Assembly (NCBI GenBank): GCA_024645065.1 | Contig: JAHEGP010000121.1 | Coordinates: forward strand, 1 to 8,852 | Direction: 5' to 3' | Source: Cellvibrionales bacterium | Lineage (GTDB): Bacteria; Pseudomonadota; Gammaproteobacteria; Pseudomonadales; JAHEGP01 | DNA length: 8,852 nt | Part shown: in pieces, positions 1 to 6,353 of the stretch | How the letters are laid out: each line of letters begins with the position of its first letter | How positions within the stretch are numbered: position 1 is the stretch's first letter | Translations under genes and position numbers: made by a program | The notes under the pieces: model-generated | Databases searched by the model: none | Seen by the model: only the letters and a program-made list of their open reading frames with translations | Told to the model about the DNA's origin: nothing

Positions 1-121
1 CCTGCGGATTAGACCGGTTGCGGCTTTCTACCGGCGCAGCTGCGTGCAGCAACGCGGCCGACAACAACCAGACAAGGAATATGCCGGCAATGAAGCGGGG
101 GGTTTGCAAGGGACGTGCCAT
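1..121 (-). CDS. cpoB: CpoB/YbgF, Tol-Pal cell division coordinator (N-terminal fragment, runs off window)
   Basis: Only the first 40 codons are in the window. The frame opens with ATG at 121, four bases after the pal stop, and stays open to base 1. It encodes a clear Sec signal peptide: a start with R3 and R9, a hydrophobic core at about residues 10-25 (FIAGIFLVWLLSAALL), and a likely cleavage near H26-A27-A28. The ribosome site lies inside the end of pal and is weak (an AGG about 7 bases upstream), so coupling to pal translation is likely. A secreted protein directly after pal is, in known Tol-Pal clusters, CpoB (YbgF), a periplasmic coiled-coil/TPR protein that binds TolA and coordinates PBP1B with outer-membrane constriction. 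None of the diagnostic coiled-coil or TPR sequence is visible, so the name rests on signal peptide plus position. Confidence 0.75.
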   Translation of the reverse strand, partial: MARPLQTPRFIAGIFLVWLLSAALLHAAAPVESRNRSNPQ

Positions 122-125
122 CAGC

Positions 126-656
126 CTAGTCCAGGTAAATCAATTCAACGCGGCGGTTTTTAGACCAGGCCGCTTCGTTGTGCCCCAGCGCGGCCGGCTT
201 CTCCTCGCCGTAGCTGATGGTTTCAATCTGCGAGTTGGGCACGCCCTGAATCGACAAATAGTTGGCTATGGCGCGGGCGCGACGCTCCGCCAACGCCAGG
301 TTATATTCCCTCGTGCCGCGCTCGTCACCGTGCCCCTCAAGCCTCACCAGACCACTTTTATTGCGCAGGTAAACCGCGTGCTCGTCGAGCGCCGCACGAA
401 CATCCACGCGAAGCTCTGACTTGTCGAAATCAAAATAGAAAACCGTGTCGAGGCCCGCAGCCAACGGATCGTCGCCGGACTCGCCCCGTAACGCGGCCCT
501 GTCATCGGCTGCGTCCACCCTGGCCGATTCCCCGCGACCGTAGACATCGGTGGCTGCTGCCATGTCATCCTCTGACGGGCTGGAACTGCAGCCCGCAAGT
601 AATGCAGCGACAAAACCAATACTCGCCACGGTTTTCAGGATAGTTCGATCAATCAT
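126..656 (-). CDS. pal: Pal, peptidoglycan-associated outer-membrane lipoprotein
   Basis: Encodes a 176-residue lipoprotein that anchors the outer membrane to peptidoglycan and is the outer-membrane end of the Tol-Pal machine. The signal peptide ends in a lipobox L20-A21-G22-C23, and Ser24 after the lipidated Cys fits Lol-dependent sorting to the outer membrane. Residues 24-65 are an acidic, Ala/Asp-rich linker. The OmpA-like domain spans about 70-176, with the segment EGHGDERGT at 107-115 and NLALAERRA at 119-127. D111 and R126 have the 15-residue spacing of the diaminopimelate-binding Asp and Arg of OmpA-family domains. The family usually reads ALGERRA; here it is ALAERRA. The length is normal. 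The ATG is preceded by AGGA (666-669), 28 nt after tolB, so it is probably co-transcribed. The assignment is secure. Confidence 0.97.
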   Translation of the reverse strand: MIDRTILKTVASIGFVAALLAGCSSSPSEDDMAAATDVYGRGESARVDAADDRAALRGESGDDPLAAGLDTVFYFDFDKSELRVDVRAALDEHAVYLRNKSGLVRLEGHGDERGTREYNLALAERRARAIANYLSIQGVPNSQIETISYGEEKPAALGHNEAAWSKNRRVELIYLD

Positions 657-684
657 GGTGGAAATTCCTAGGTTGGATAGTGAT

Positions 685-1986
685 TTAATTCAGATATGGG
701 GACCAGGCAGGGTCACGAACGTCGCTGGAGCTAGATGGTAAGCGAAACCTCACGCTGCCATCAACACTTACCGCAGCCAAAATTCCGCGGTTCTTGTACT
801 GGGTTGCGTACATCAACATCGCGCCGTTGGGCGCCACCGTTGGCGATTCATCCAGCTCGGTGCGGCTGAGTATCTGCATGGTGCCGGTTTCCAGGCTTTG
901 TATCGCAATCTGGAAAGAGCGGGAATCGTCTGCGCGATGCACCAGCACCAGGGCATTGCGTTCGGGTAAATAGCGGGCTCGGGCATTGTAGCTGCCATAA
1001 AAGGTCAGGCGCTCAACCTTGCCACCCATAACATTCGCCTTATAGACCTGGGGCCTGCCACCACGATCCGAGGTGAACAACAGGGTTTTGCCGTCCGGCA
1101 TCCACGCCGGCTCGGTATCGATGGCATAGTGGCCCGCGACCTTGGTCAGGGCTCGGGTACCCAAATCCATGACGTAGATATCGGGACTACCATCCTTGGA
1201 CAATACCATCGCCATGTAGCGACCGTTGGGCGACCAGGCCGGTGCACCGTTGATACCGGGGAAGTCAGTCAGCTTCTCGCGCCGCCCGGTTGCCACCTCG
1301 TGACGATAAATGGCCGGGCGGGACGATTCAAAAGACACGTAAGCGATTTCCCTGCCGGTGGGTGACCATGTGGGGGACATAATCGGCTCCGCAGAATCCA
1401 GCAGGGTACGTGGCCGGGCGCCATCGGAGTCGGCCAGCTTGAGCTGGTATTTGAACTTTCCCTTGCCCAGGCTTTGGGAAGACACAAACAGGATCCGGGT
1501 CGAAAACGCGCCGCGAATACCCGTGAGTTGTTCGTAGACGTCGTCGCTGATCTGATGGGCGATATCCCGCAGTTGCGCCCCGGTGCCGCGCAGTCGTTTA
1601 TTGAGGATACGCTGCTGGCGGTAGACATCCATCAGCTCGTACTGCACCACGTAAGGATCAGAAGCACTGGCCTGGCTGATCTTGCCGACCAACACATATT
1701 CGGCACCGATAGCCCGCCAGTCGCGAAAGAAAACACCGCTGGACTGACTCGGGAACCCCAGCATGTCCTCCTTGTCGATAGGCGAAAACTGCCCTACCCG
1801 CTGCAGATCGCCGGCAACGATTTCAGGAATATTTTCTGCCAGGGCGCCCCGGCCCCGCCATTCAAACGGCACCACCGCTATGGCGGTGGGGTCGTCCTGG
1901 CCCTCGGTTATTTCGATAGTCAGCTGGGCCGAGCCGACCGGGGACCACGCCAGACCAATCAGCAACACCAGCCACAATGCTCTCAC
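685..1986 (-). CDS. tolB: TolB, periplasmic beta-propeller of the Tol-Pal system
   Basis: Encodes a 433-residue periplasmic protein that binds Pal and the C-terminal region of TolA, releasing Pal for redistribution to the division site. A signal peptide (residues 1-20, cleavage likely after GSA20) precedes a mature N-terminus QLTIEITEG, the flexible strand that in E. coli TolB controls TolA and Pal binding. Next comes the TolB N-terminal domain (about 35-160, with AIAVVPFEW and AEYVLVGKI). Then five or six PD40/WD40-like propeller blades follow at about 200-430, marked by PTWSPTGREIAY, PAWSPNGRYMAM, PAWMPDGKTLLF, ESPTVAPNGAML and a terminal DPAWSPYLN. The start is GTG, overlapping the tolA stop as GTGA (1983-1986). 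A strong GGAGGA sits 9 nt upstream, and no in-frame ATG lies nearby, so this start is well supported. The length matches the family. Confidence 0.97.
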   Translation of the reverse strand: MRALWLVLLIGLAWSPVGSAQLTIEITEGQDDPTAIAVVPFEWRGRGALAENIPEIVAGDLQRVGQFSPIDKEDMLGFPSQSSGVFFRDWRAIGAEYVLVGKISQASASDPYVVQYELMDVYRQQRILNKRLRGTGAQLRDIAHQISDDVYEQLTGIRGAFSTRILFVSSQSLGKGKFKYQLKLADSDGARPRTLLDSAEPIMSPTWSPTGREIAYVSFESSRPAIYRHEVATGRREKLTDFPGINGAPAWSPNGRYMAMVLSKDGSPDIYVMDLGTRALTKVAGHYAIDTEPAWMPDGKTLLFTSDRGGRPQVYKANVMGGKVERLTFYGSYNARARYLPERNALVLVHRADDSRSFQIAIQSLETGTMQILSRTELDESPTVAPNGAMLMYATQYKNRGILAAVSVDGSVRFRLPSSSSDVRDPAWSPYLN

Positions 1987-2840
1987 AGCAATAAATCCTC
2001 CGGTTTAAACACAAGGGTGAAACTTCGAAAATATTGTTCGAAAACGCTCGACGGCATGTCTTTTAATTCCGGGAAACGGCCAGCCTTTTTGACCGCCAGC
2101 ACCGCCGAGCGATCGAACGAGGTATTGCCACTGCTGCGGGTAACCTCGACCCCCACGACCTCGCCGGTCGGCACCAGCCTGATGGCCAATTCCACCTGCA
2201 TATCCTTGCGCGCGCTGGGCGGCCGACTCCAGTGACTTTCAACCGTTCGCTTGACCAGTGCGGCGTAGCTGTCGGCCAGCACCTCGTCCTGTTCCGCCTG
2301 CATGAGCGTTTCTTCTTCCTGCATCGCCCGCTGCAATGCCTGCTGCTGTTGTCGTTGCCGGGCTTGCTCCTGCGCGCGTTTCTCGCTGGCGCGCTGCTGT
2401 TTCAGGTGGCGCTGATACTCCTCCTCGCGCTGGCGCCGCAGCTCCTGCTCGCGCTGCAGTTGCTGCTCTTGCTCGCGTTCCAGCTGACGCTGGCGCTCAA
2501 TCGCCGGGTCTGGACTGGCGCTGACGGCAGCATCTGCGCTGGATTCGGTTTCGGGCGGCGCGGCAGCTTCTTCCTCGGATGGCTCACTATCAGGCTGCGG
2601 AGCACTTTGGGCGACAGGTACCGGCGCTGCCGGTTCAGCCTTTGGCTGTTTCTGCTTTTGTTCCAGGGTAACCAGTTCAGCCTTGACGTAACGCGGTGTA
2701 TCCACCCGAAAGCGATGAGTGTCGCTGAGCTGCCAGCCGATCAGCACTGTGAATACCACGAGTATATGCAACAGTACCGTGAACAGGGTCGGAACGATGT
2801 AGTTGCTCAGGATGCCCACGATGCCAACATCATTTTTCAA
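1983..2840 (-). CDS. tolA: TolA, inner-membrane-anchored periplasm-spanning Tol protein
   Basis: Encodes up to 285 residues; the protein carries proton-motive-force energy from TolQR across the periplasm to TolB and Pal. Domain I is one membrane helix at about 15-36 containing T21-x3-H25, matching the Ser-x3-His TolQ-contact motif of E. coli TolA but with Thr for Ser. Residues 60-108 are rich in Pro, Glu, Ala and Ser. Residues 110-185 form a predicted coiled coil made of Gln, Glu and Arg. Domain III (about 188-285) is the TonB-C-like fold, with YAALVKRTVESHW, AIRLVPTGEVVGVEV and SSGNTSFDRSAVLAV. It is much shorter than E. coli TolA (421), mostly in domain II. The start is uncertain: TTG at 2840 (11-nt overlap with tolR) or GTG at 2819 (278 residues); neither has a good ribosome site. 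Gene identity is secure from domains and position. Confidence 0.95.
   Translation of the reverse strand: MKNDVGIVGILSNYIVPTLFTVLLHILVVFTVLIGWQLSDTHRFRVDTPRYVKAELVTLEQKQKQPKAEPAAPVPVAQSAPQPDSEPSEEEAAAPPETESSADAAVSASPDPAIERQRQLEREQEQQLQREQELRRQREEEYQRHLKQQRASEKRAQEQARQRQQQQALQRAMQEEETLMQAEQDEVLADSYAALVKRTVESHWSRPPSARKDMQVELAIRLVPTGEVVGVEVTRSSGNTSFDRSAVLAVKKAGRFPELKDMPSSVFEQYFRSFTLVFKPEDLLL
1996..2001 (-). promoter_or_regulatory. Shine-Dalgarno site for tolB
   Basis: The transcript reads GGAGGA nine bases before the GTG of tolB, inside the last codons of tolA. It is one of the two strongest ribosome sites in the window and decides the non-ATG start. The GTGA overlap with the tolA stop suggests that ribosomes finishing tolA also re-initiate here. 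Confidence 0.8.
2290..2510 (-). repeat. Low-complexity Gln/Glu/Arg coding tract (TolA domain II)
   Basis: This stretch is dominated by CAG, CAA, GAG and CGC codons on the coding strand, giving runs such as QRQQQQALQ and QREQELRRQREEE. It encodes the helical stalk of TolA. The same composition gives a spurious Leu-rich open frame on the plus strand. Such tracts often change length between strains by repeat slippage (inference). Confidence 0.6.
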
Positions 2841-3258
2841 GTGGCGGGGCGTCGGTCACCAGCCCCACACTCGGCGCACCAGCGCCCTGGAGTTCACTCA
2901 TCAACGTAACTACCGAGCCATACGGAACCTTGACATCGCCCCACACCAGTACCGGCGTATCCGGATTGCGCCGCAAAACCGCCGCCACCTTGGTACCAAT
3001 ATCGGCAAGCGTAAGGGCCTTATCGGTGTCCGCACCGAGGTTGATATGGAGACTGCCATCCGCCCTTACCGACACGATCAGGGGCTCGTCCTTGGCCTCG
3101 ATCGGCTTCGATGCCGCCTTTGGTAGCTCTACCTGCACACCCTGGGTCAACAGGGGCGCGGTGACCATAAAAATCACCAGCAACACCAGCATGACGTCGA
3201 TATACGGCACCACGTTGATTTCCGACATGGGCTTGCGGCCCGGCTTGCGACGCAACAT
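2830..3258 (-). CDS. tolR: TolR, ExbD-family proton channel subunit
   Basis: Encodes a 142-residue inner-membrane protein that with TolQ forms the proton-driven motor powering TolA. A basic N-terminus (LRRKPGRKP) is followed by INVVPYIDVMLVLLVIFMV. This is the single membrane helix (about 17-37) with the essential Asp at D21, equivalent to D23 of E. coli TolR. The periplasmic domain (about 45-142) has the ExbD/TolR pattern, with QVELPKAAS, IVSVRADGSLHIN, VLVWGDVKVPYGSV and VGLVTDAP. The length matches the family. The ATG directly abuts the tolQ stop (TAGATG), with AGAGGGA at 3266-3272 seven bases upstream, so the start is firm. The stop lies within the beginning of the tolA frame if tolA starts at TTG 2840. 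Confidence 0.97.
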   Translation of the reverse strand: MLRRKPGRKPMSEINVVPYIDVMLVLLVIFMVTAPLLTQGVQVELPKAASKPIEAKDEPLIVSVRADGSLHINLGADTDKALTLADIGTKVAAVLRRNPDTPVLVWGDVKVPYGSVVTLMSELQGAGAPSVGLVTDAPPLEK

Positions 3259-3963
3259 CTAGATATCCCTCTCACCGCGTCGGCCATGGGCCTGGCGATG
3301 GAGAATACTGGAAAACTCCTCGGCAAAGGTATCGTAGCGATTGACCAGGCTTTGCGATACATTGGAAAAACGGTTGAATGCAATAACCGCGGGAATGGCG
3401 GCAAACAAGCCCATGGCGGTTGCAATCAGCGCCTCGGAAATACCGGGTGCCACCACCGCCAGCGTCGCCTGCTGGACATTCGCCAGGCCGCGAAACGCAT
3501 TCATGATTCCCCATACGGTGCCAAACAAACCGATGTAGGGGCTGGTTGAGCCGACGGTCGCGAGAAAACCCAGGCTGCGGTCCACCCTGTCCTGCTCGCG
3601 GCTCAACGCTACCCGCATGGCCCGCTGGGAACCCTCCATGACCGCATCTGAGTCCCCGCCCATTTGCTGGCGCAGTCTCGAGAACTCCTTGAAACCTGCA
3701 CGAAAAACACTTTCGGCACCGCCAATGTCGCGCCCTTCCTCGAGCTTGGCATTGCCTTCCTTGTAGAGCTGGCCAAGGTCGACCCCAGACCAGAACTCGT
3801 TTTCAAAATCGGCGTATTCGTGGCGAGCACGACGAAAAAACAGGAAGCGGCGAGCGATGATCCACCATGACGCGACGGAGGCAAGGAATAGCAATAACAT
3901 GACACCCTGCACCAGCGGGCCGGCGTTGGTGATCAACGACACAACGGAAAGGTTTTCGTTCAC
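3259..3963 (-). CDS. tolQ: TolQ, ExbB/MotA-family motor subunit of Tol-Pal
   Basis: Encodes a 234-residue inner-membrane protein that forms the TolQR proton channel and contacts the TolA anchor helix. Three membrane segments are visible: about 15-37 (with GVMLLLFLASVASWW), about 131-157 (with GSTSPYIGLFGTVWGI) and about 174-196 (with GISEALIATAMGLFAAIPA). A large cytoplasmic loop lies between the first two. T149 and T182 correspond to the channel-lining T145 and T178 of E. coli TolQ, both offset by four. The start is GTG at 3963, preceded by AGGGGA (3969-3974) five bases away. An in-frame TAG at 3973-3975 excludes a longer protein, and the nearby ATG at 3967 is in another frame. It is the first gene of the tol cluster after a 248-nt gap. 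Confidence 0.97.
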   Translation of the reverse strand: MNENLSVVSLITNAGPLVQGVMLLLFLASVASWWIIARRFLFFRRARHEYADFENEFWSGVDLGQLYKEGNAKLEEGRDIGGAESVFRAGFKEFSRLRQQMGGDSDAVMEGSQRAMRVALSREQDRVDRSLGFLATVGSTSPYIGLFGTVWGIMNAFRGLANVQQATLAVVAPGISEALIATAMGLFAAIPAVIAFNRFSNVSQSLVNRYDTFAEEFSSILHRQAHGRRGERDI

Positions 3964-3968
3964 ACATG

Positions 3969-3974
3969 TCCCCT
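3969..3974 (-). promoter_or_regulatory. Shine-Dalgarno site for tolQ
   Basis: AGGGGA lies five bases before the GTG start of tolQ. An out-of-frame ATG (3965-3967) sits between this site and the GTG and would lead into a short frame unrelated to TolQ. The spacing and conserved TolQ sequence favour the GTG. Confidence 0.7.
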
Positions 3975-3988
3975 ATTGAGTATGGCTT

Positions 3989-4006
3989 GCGGGATGTCTC
4001 TCCCGC
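3989..4006. promoter_or_regulatory. Inverted repeat in the tolQ leader
   Basis: A perfect 6-bp inverted repeat, GCGGGA-(6 nt)-TCCCGC, begins about 26 bases upstream of the tolQ GTG. In the tol transcript it would form a small GC-rich hairpin just above the ribosome site. On the plus strand it is followed by TTTT and looks like a weak intrinsic terminator, but no plus-strand gene lies upstream. Its function is unknown; a 5'UTR structural role is only an inference. Confidence 0.4.
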
Positions 4007-4086
4007 TTTTCCTGGCGCCTGATACCAGCCGGCTGCTGAATTCTGCCTATTTCCGCAGCCCGGTCCCGCCATATTGACGGGTCGGC

Positions 4087-4116
4087 GAAATCGACAACAA
4101 TCAAGTTGTTGATTTC
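4087..4116. repeat. 12-bp imperfect inverted repeat in the ybgC-tolQ gap
   Basis: GAAATCGACAAC, a 6-nt spacer AATCAA, then GTTGTTGATTTC. The arms pair at 11 of 12 positions, and the single mismatch is a G-T. There is no following U-run, so it is not an intrinsic terminator. It could be an operator dyad or part of a small REP-like palindrome together with the adjacent GGGACAGGGTTTGATTTTT motif. Confidence 0.65.
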
Positions 4117-4211
4117 GTCTGCAAAGGAAAAATCAAACCCTGTCCCTTGCGAGGGTTGAAAGTAACCACCGCCGCACCGCTCGACGGCAGCGACGGCATG
4201 GCGCAAAAAGC

Positions 4212-4625
4212 TTATCGGTGCTGCAACAACTTGTCGCGAACAAACGGAGGGATGGCCGAGGGCTTTCGGCTGGCCTTGGCAAGGCATACCACCCTGATAA
4301 CAGCCTCGCATAGCAATGCATCACCCCGATACACACTTTGCCTGAAATCGACGTAAGCGCGGCCCACACGCACTGGCGAGGCGCTTATCTCAAGAGCGTC
4401 GTCGAGTACCGCGGGTAGATGATAGTCAGCCTCTACCCTGTGGACCACAAACAATCGTTCTTGTTCAAAAATCGTTGTCTTGTCAAAGCCCAGGGAACGC
4501 ATGAACTCGGTCCGGGCGCGCTCCATGTATTTCAGGTAATTGACATAATAAACGATACCGCCGGCGTCAGTATCCTCAATATATACTCTTAAGGATAGCC
4601 GAAACCCGCACCCAGCGTTCGCCAT
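4212..4625 (-). CDS. ybgC: YbgC, Tol-Pal-associated acyl-CoA thioesterase (4HBT hotdog fold)
   Basis: Encodes a 137-residue cytoplasmic hotdog-fold thioesterase. The signature VYIEDTDAGGIVYYVNYLKY at 14-33 carries D20, the position of the catalytic Asp (D18 in E. coli YbgC, D17 in 4-hydroxybenzoyl-CoA thioesterase). ERARTEFMRSLGF follows, as is typical of YbgC. The C-terminal strands include VVHRVEADYHLPAVLDD and VGRAYVDFRQSVYRG. Family members hydrolyse acyl-CoA thioesters and have been linked to phospholipid metabolism; the reason for the conserved link to tol genes is not settled. The ATG lies 6 nt after the ruvB stop, with GGTGAG about nine bases upstream, so it is probably co-transcribed with ruvB. 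The length matches the family. Confidence 0.96.
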   Translation of the reverse strand: MANAGCGFRLSLRVYIEDTDAGGIVYYVNYLKYMERARTEFMRSLGFDKTTIFEQERLFVVHRVEADYHLPAVLDDALEISASPVRVGRAYVDFRQSVYRGDALLCEAVIRVVCLAKASRKPSAIPPFVRDKLLQHR

Positions 4626-4631
4626 TTCAGG

Positions 4632-5672
4632 CTACTCACCGAGATTCAACGACAGGGTTTCACCGCTGCCCGTGGCCCCGCCATCGAGACCAAAATGGGC
4701 GTAGGCACTGCGGGTAGCCATGCGCCCGCGCGGTGTTCGCATGATATAGCCCTGCTGGATAAGGTAGGGCTCCAGTACGTCCTCGATGGTGTCTCGCTCT
4801 TCGCTGATCGCCGCCGCCAGCGAGTCGACACCCACTGGACCGCCATCAAACTTTTCGATCAGCGCCAACAACAGACGACGGTCCATATGATCGAAGCCAC
4901 TGGCGTCAACATTGAGCATAGTCAGTGCAGCGTCGGCAATCTCCCGGCTGACATGACCCTCTGCCTTGATCTCTGCAAAATCCCGCACCCGGCGCAGCAT
5001 GCGATTGACGATTCGCGGCGTACCCCTGGCCCTGCGGGCAATTTCCCGGGCTCCGCCGGGCTCAATCTGCATCCCCAGAATCGCGGCGCTGCGCATGACG
5101 ATGGTGGTCAGATCCTCGGTGTCGTAAAACTCCAGCCGCTGGACAATACCGAAACGATCCCGCAGCGGAGAGGTCAGCAGGCCAGCCCGGGTAGTGGCGC
5201 CGACCAGGGTAAACGGTGGCAATTCCAGTTTGATGGAGCGCGCCGCGGGTCCCTCGCCAATCATGATATCGAGCTGGTAGTCTTCCATCGCGGGATAGAG
5301 CACCTCTTCGATGTGCGGACTGAGGCGATGAATTTCATCAATAAATAGCACGTCGCCCGGCTCCAGGTTGGTCATCAAAGCGGCAAGGTCGCCCGCCTTT
5401 TCCAGCACCGGGCCGGAGGTCGTTTTCAGGTCGACGTTCATCTCGTGGGCGATGATGTTGGCCAGGGTGGTCTTGCCCAGCCCCGGGGGACCGAAAATCA
5501 GGGTGTGGTCCAGAGCTTCGCCGCGGTTGCGAGCGGCGTTGATAAATATCCCCATCTGCTCGCGCACCACCGCCTGCCCGATGTATTCATCGAGGCGCGC
5601 CGGCCGGATGGCGCGGTCTATTCTGTCCTCGCTGCCGGCGTCGGAGGGGGAAATTATCCGTTCCTGTTCCAT
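4632..5672 (-). CDS. ruvB: RuvB, Holliday junction branch-migration ATPase
   Basis: Encodes a 346-residue AAA+ motor that forms hexameric rings on each side of RuvA and pumps DNA through the Holliday junction. Walker A is GPPGLGKT at 61-68 (K67), and Walker B is LFIDEIH at 109-115. Sensor 1 is GATTRAG at 158-164, and the arginine-finger segment SPLRDRFG covers 168-175. The small domain includes RARGTPRIVNRMLRRVRDF, and the C-terminal winged helix ends with QQGYIMRTPRGRMATRSAY. It is slightly longer than E. coli RuvB (336) because of a short extra C-terminal tail (GGATGSGETLSLNLGE). The ATG follows the ruvA stop by 4 nt; the ribosome site is weak, suggesting coupling to ruvA. All catalytic elements are intact. 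Confidence 0.98.
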   Translation of the reverse strand: MEQERIISPSDAGSEDRIDRAIRPARLDEYIGQAVVREQMGIFINAARNRGEALDHTLIFGPPGLGKTTLANIIAHEMNVDLKTTSGPVLEKAGDLAALMTNLEPGDVLFIDEIHRLSPHIEEVLYPAMEDYQLDIMIGEGPAARSIKLELPPFTLVGATTRAGLLTSPLRDRFGIVQRLEFYDTEDLTTIVMRSAAILGMQIEPGGAREIARRARGTPRIVNRMLRRVRDFAEIKAEGHVSREIADAALTMLNVDASGFDHMDRRLLLALIEKFDGGPVGVDSLAAAISEERDTIEDVLEPYLIQQGYIMRTPRGRMATRSAYAHFGLDGGATGSGETLSLNLGE

Positions 5673-5676
5673 CTGT

Positions 5677-6291
5677 CTATTTCACCATCGCCTTGAGGGC
5701 CTGTCGAATCAACTCTTCACTGGACACCAGCGTTTCATCATAAACGGCGGATACAGCCCGCGCGGCCTCTGCCGGCTTATACCCCAGCGCGATCAGAGCG
5801 CTCTCGGCGTCGGCGATCAGGGGCCGCGAAACTTCGCCGGCAACCACCGTCGCACCCCTGGCGTCTCCGGCCAGGCCCCGGGGCGCCCAATCCGCCAGCC
5901 TGTCGCGCATTTCAACCAACAGCCGTTCTGCGGTTTTGCGCCCAACGCCCGGCAATTTGACCAGGCTGGCGGCGTCACCGTGCTGCACGCAGGCGACAAA
6001 CTGGTCGACCTCGATACCTGACAGCACGGTCAGCGCCAGCTTGGGGCCGACACCATTGACCTTGATCAGTGCGCGAAAGAGCTGGCGATCACTGTCATTG
6101 ATAAAACCGTAAAGCAGCTGCGCGTCCTCGCGCACCACCATGTGGGTATACAGGCTCACCATTTCACCAACCGCCGGCAAATGATAAAAGGTGCCCATTG
6201 GCGCCTGGACTTCATAGCCAACACCGTTCACATCCAGCAACAGGTCCGGGGCCTGCTTGATAAGCAATTTACCGGTGAGTCGTCCAATCAT
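5677..6291 (-). CDS. ruvA: RuvA, Holliday junction DNA-binding subunit
   Basis: Encodes a 204-residue protein whose tetramer binds the four-way junction and recruits RuvB. Domain I (about 1-64, MIGRLTGKLL and DVNGVGYEVQAP) is the OB fold. Domain II carries two helix-hairpin-helix motifs, LIKVNGVGPKLALTVLSG (about 75-92) and LVKLPGVGRKTAERLLVEM (about 110-128). A variable Gly/Ala-rich linker (about 135-155) leads to the RuvB-binding three-helix domain III (ESALIALGYKPAEAARAV and SSEELIRQALKAMVK). The length matches E. coli RuvA (203). The ATG at 6291 comes 62 nt after the ruvC stop with only a GAG-type ribosome site. No CTG-N10-CAG LexA box was seen in that gap. Confidence 0.98.
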   Translation of the reverse strand: MIGRLTGKLLIKQAPDLLLDVNGVGYEVQAPMGTFYHLPAVGEMVSLYTHMVVREDAQLLYGFINDSDRQLFRALIKVNGVGPKLALTVLSGIEVDQFVACVQHGDAASLVKLPGVGRKTAERLLVEMRDRLADWAPRGLAGDARGATVVAGEVSRPLIADAESALIALGYKPAEAARAVSAVYDETLVSSEELIRQALKAMVK

Positions 6292-6353
6292 CTCGCTCTG
6301 TATGCTCCCGCTTTGGATGGGTGATGGCGCTCAAGCCGGTGTCGTAAGCACAT

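Larger units (their letters stand above)
3964..4211. other. 248-nt non-coding gap between ybgC and tolQ
   Basis: This is the longest gene-free stretch of the window. It contains the tolQ ribosome site, a 6-bp dyad at 3989-4006 and a 12-bp near-perfect inverted repeat at 4087-4116. A T-rich segment (GGGACAGGGTTTGATTTTT on the coding strand) lies at about 4129-4147. Frames crossing it are short and show no family resemblance. No clear sigma-70 promoter was found: the best match, TTGTCG with 17-nt spacing to ATATGG, is weak. In many relatives ybgC and tolQ are close or overlapping, so the gap is likely a promoter region, an insertion of a small palindromic element, or both (inference). Confidence 0.6.

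Noticed and set aside
1474..2235. 253-codon open frame on the plus strand across tolB and the end of tolA
   Set aside because: It lies antisense to two well-conserved genes, has no recognisable domain and ends in unrelated low-complexity sequence; it follows from the GC-rich codon use of the opposite strand.
2232..2909. 225-codon Leu-rich plus-strand frame that looks like a membrane protein
   Set aside because: It is the reverse complement of the CAG/GAG-rich TolA stalk; the Leu runs are an artefact of that composition.
3803..4072. Alternative minus-strand frame using the ATG at 3967 just before tolQ
   Set aside because: It overlaps tolQ out of frame and shows no conserved features; the GTG at 3963 has proper spacing from AGGGGA and leads into a perfect TolQ.
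4103..4140. Sigma-70 promoter for tolQ within the palindromic region
   Set aside because: Several -35-like hexamers occur (TTGATT, TTGTCG), but none has a respectable -10 at 16-18 bases.
3973..4311. 112-codon minus-strand frame bridging the ybgC end and the gap before tolQ
   Set aside because: Its first third overlaps ybgC in another frame, it has no known domain, and part of it is encoded by the inverted repeat.
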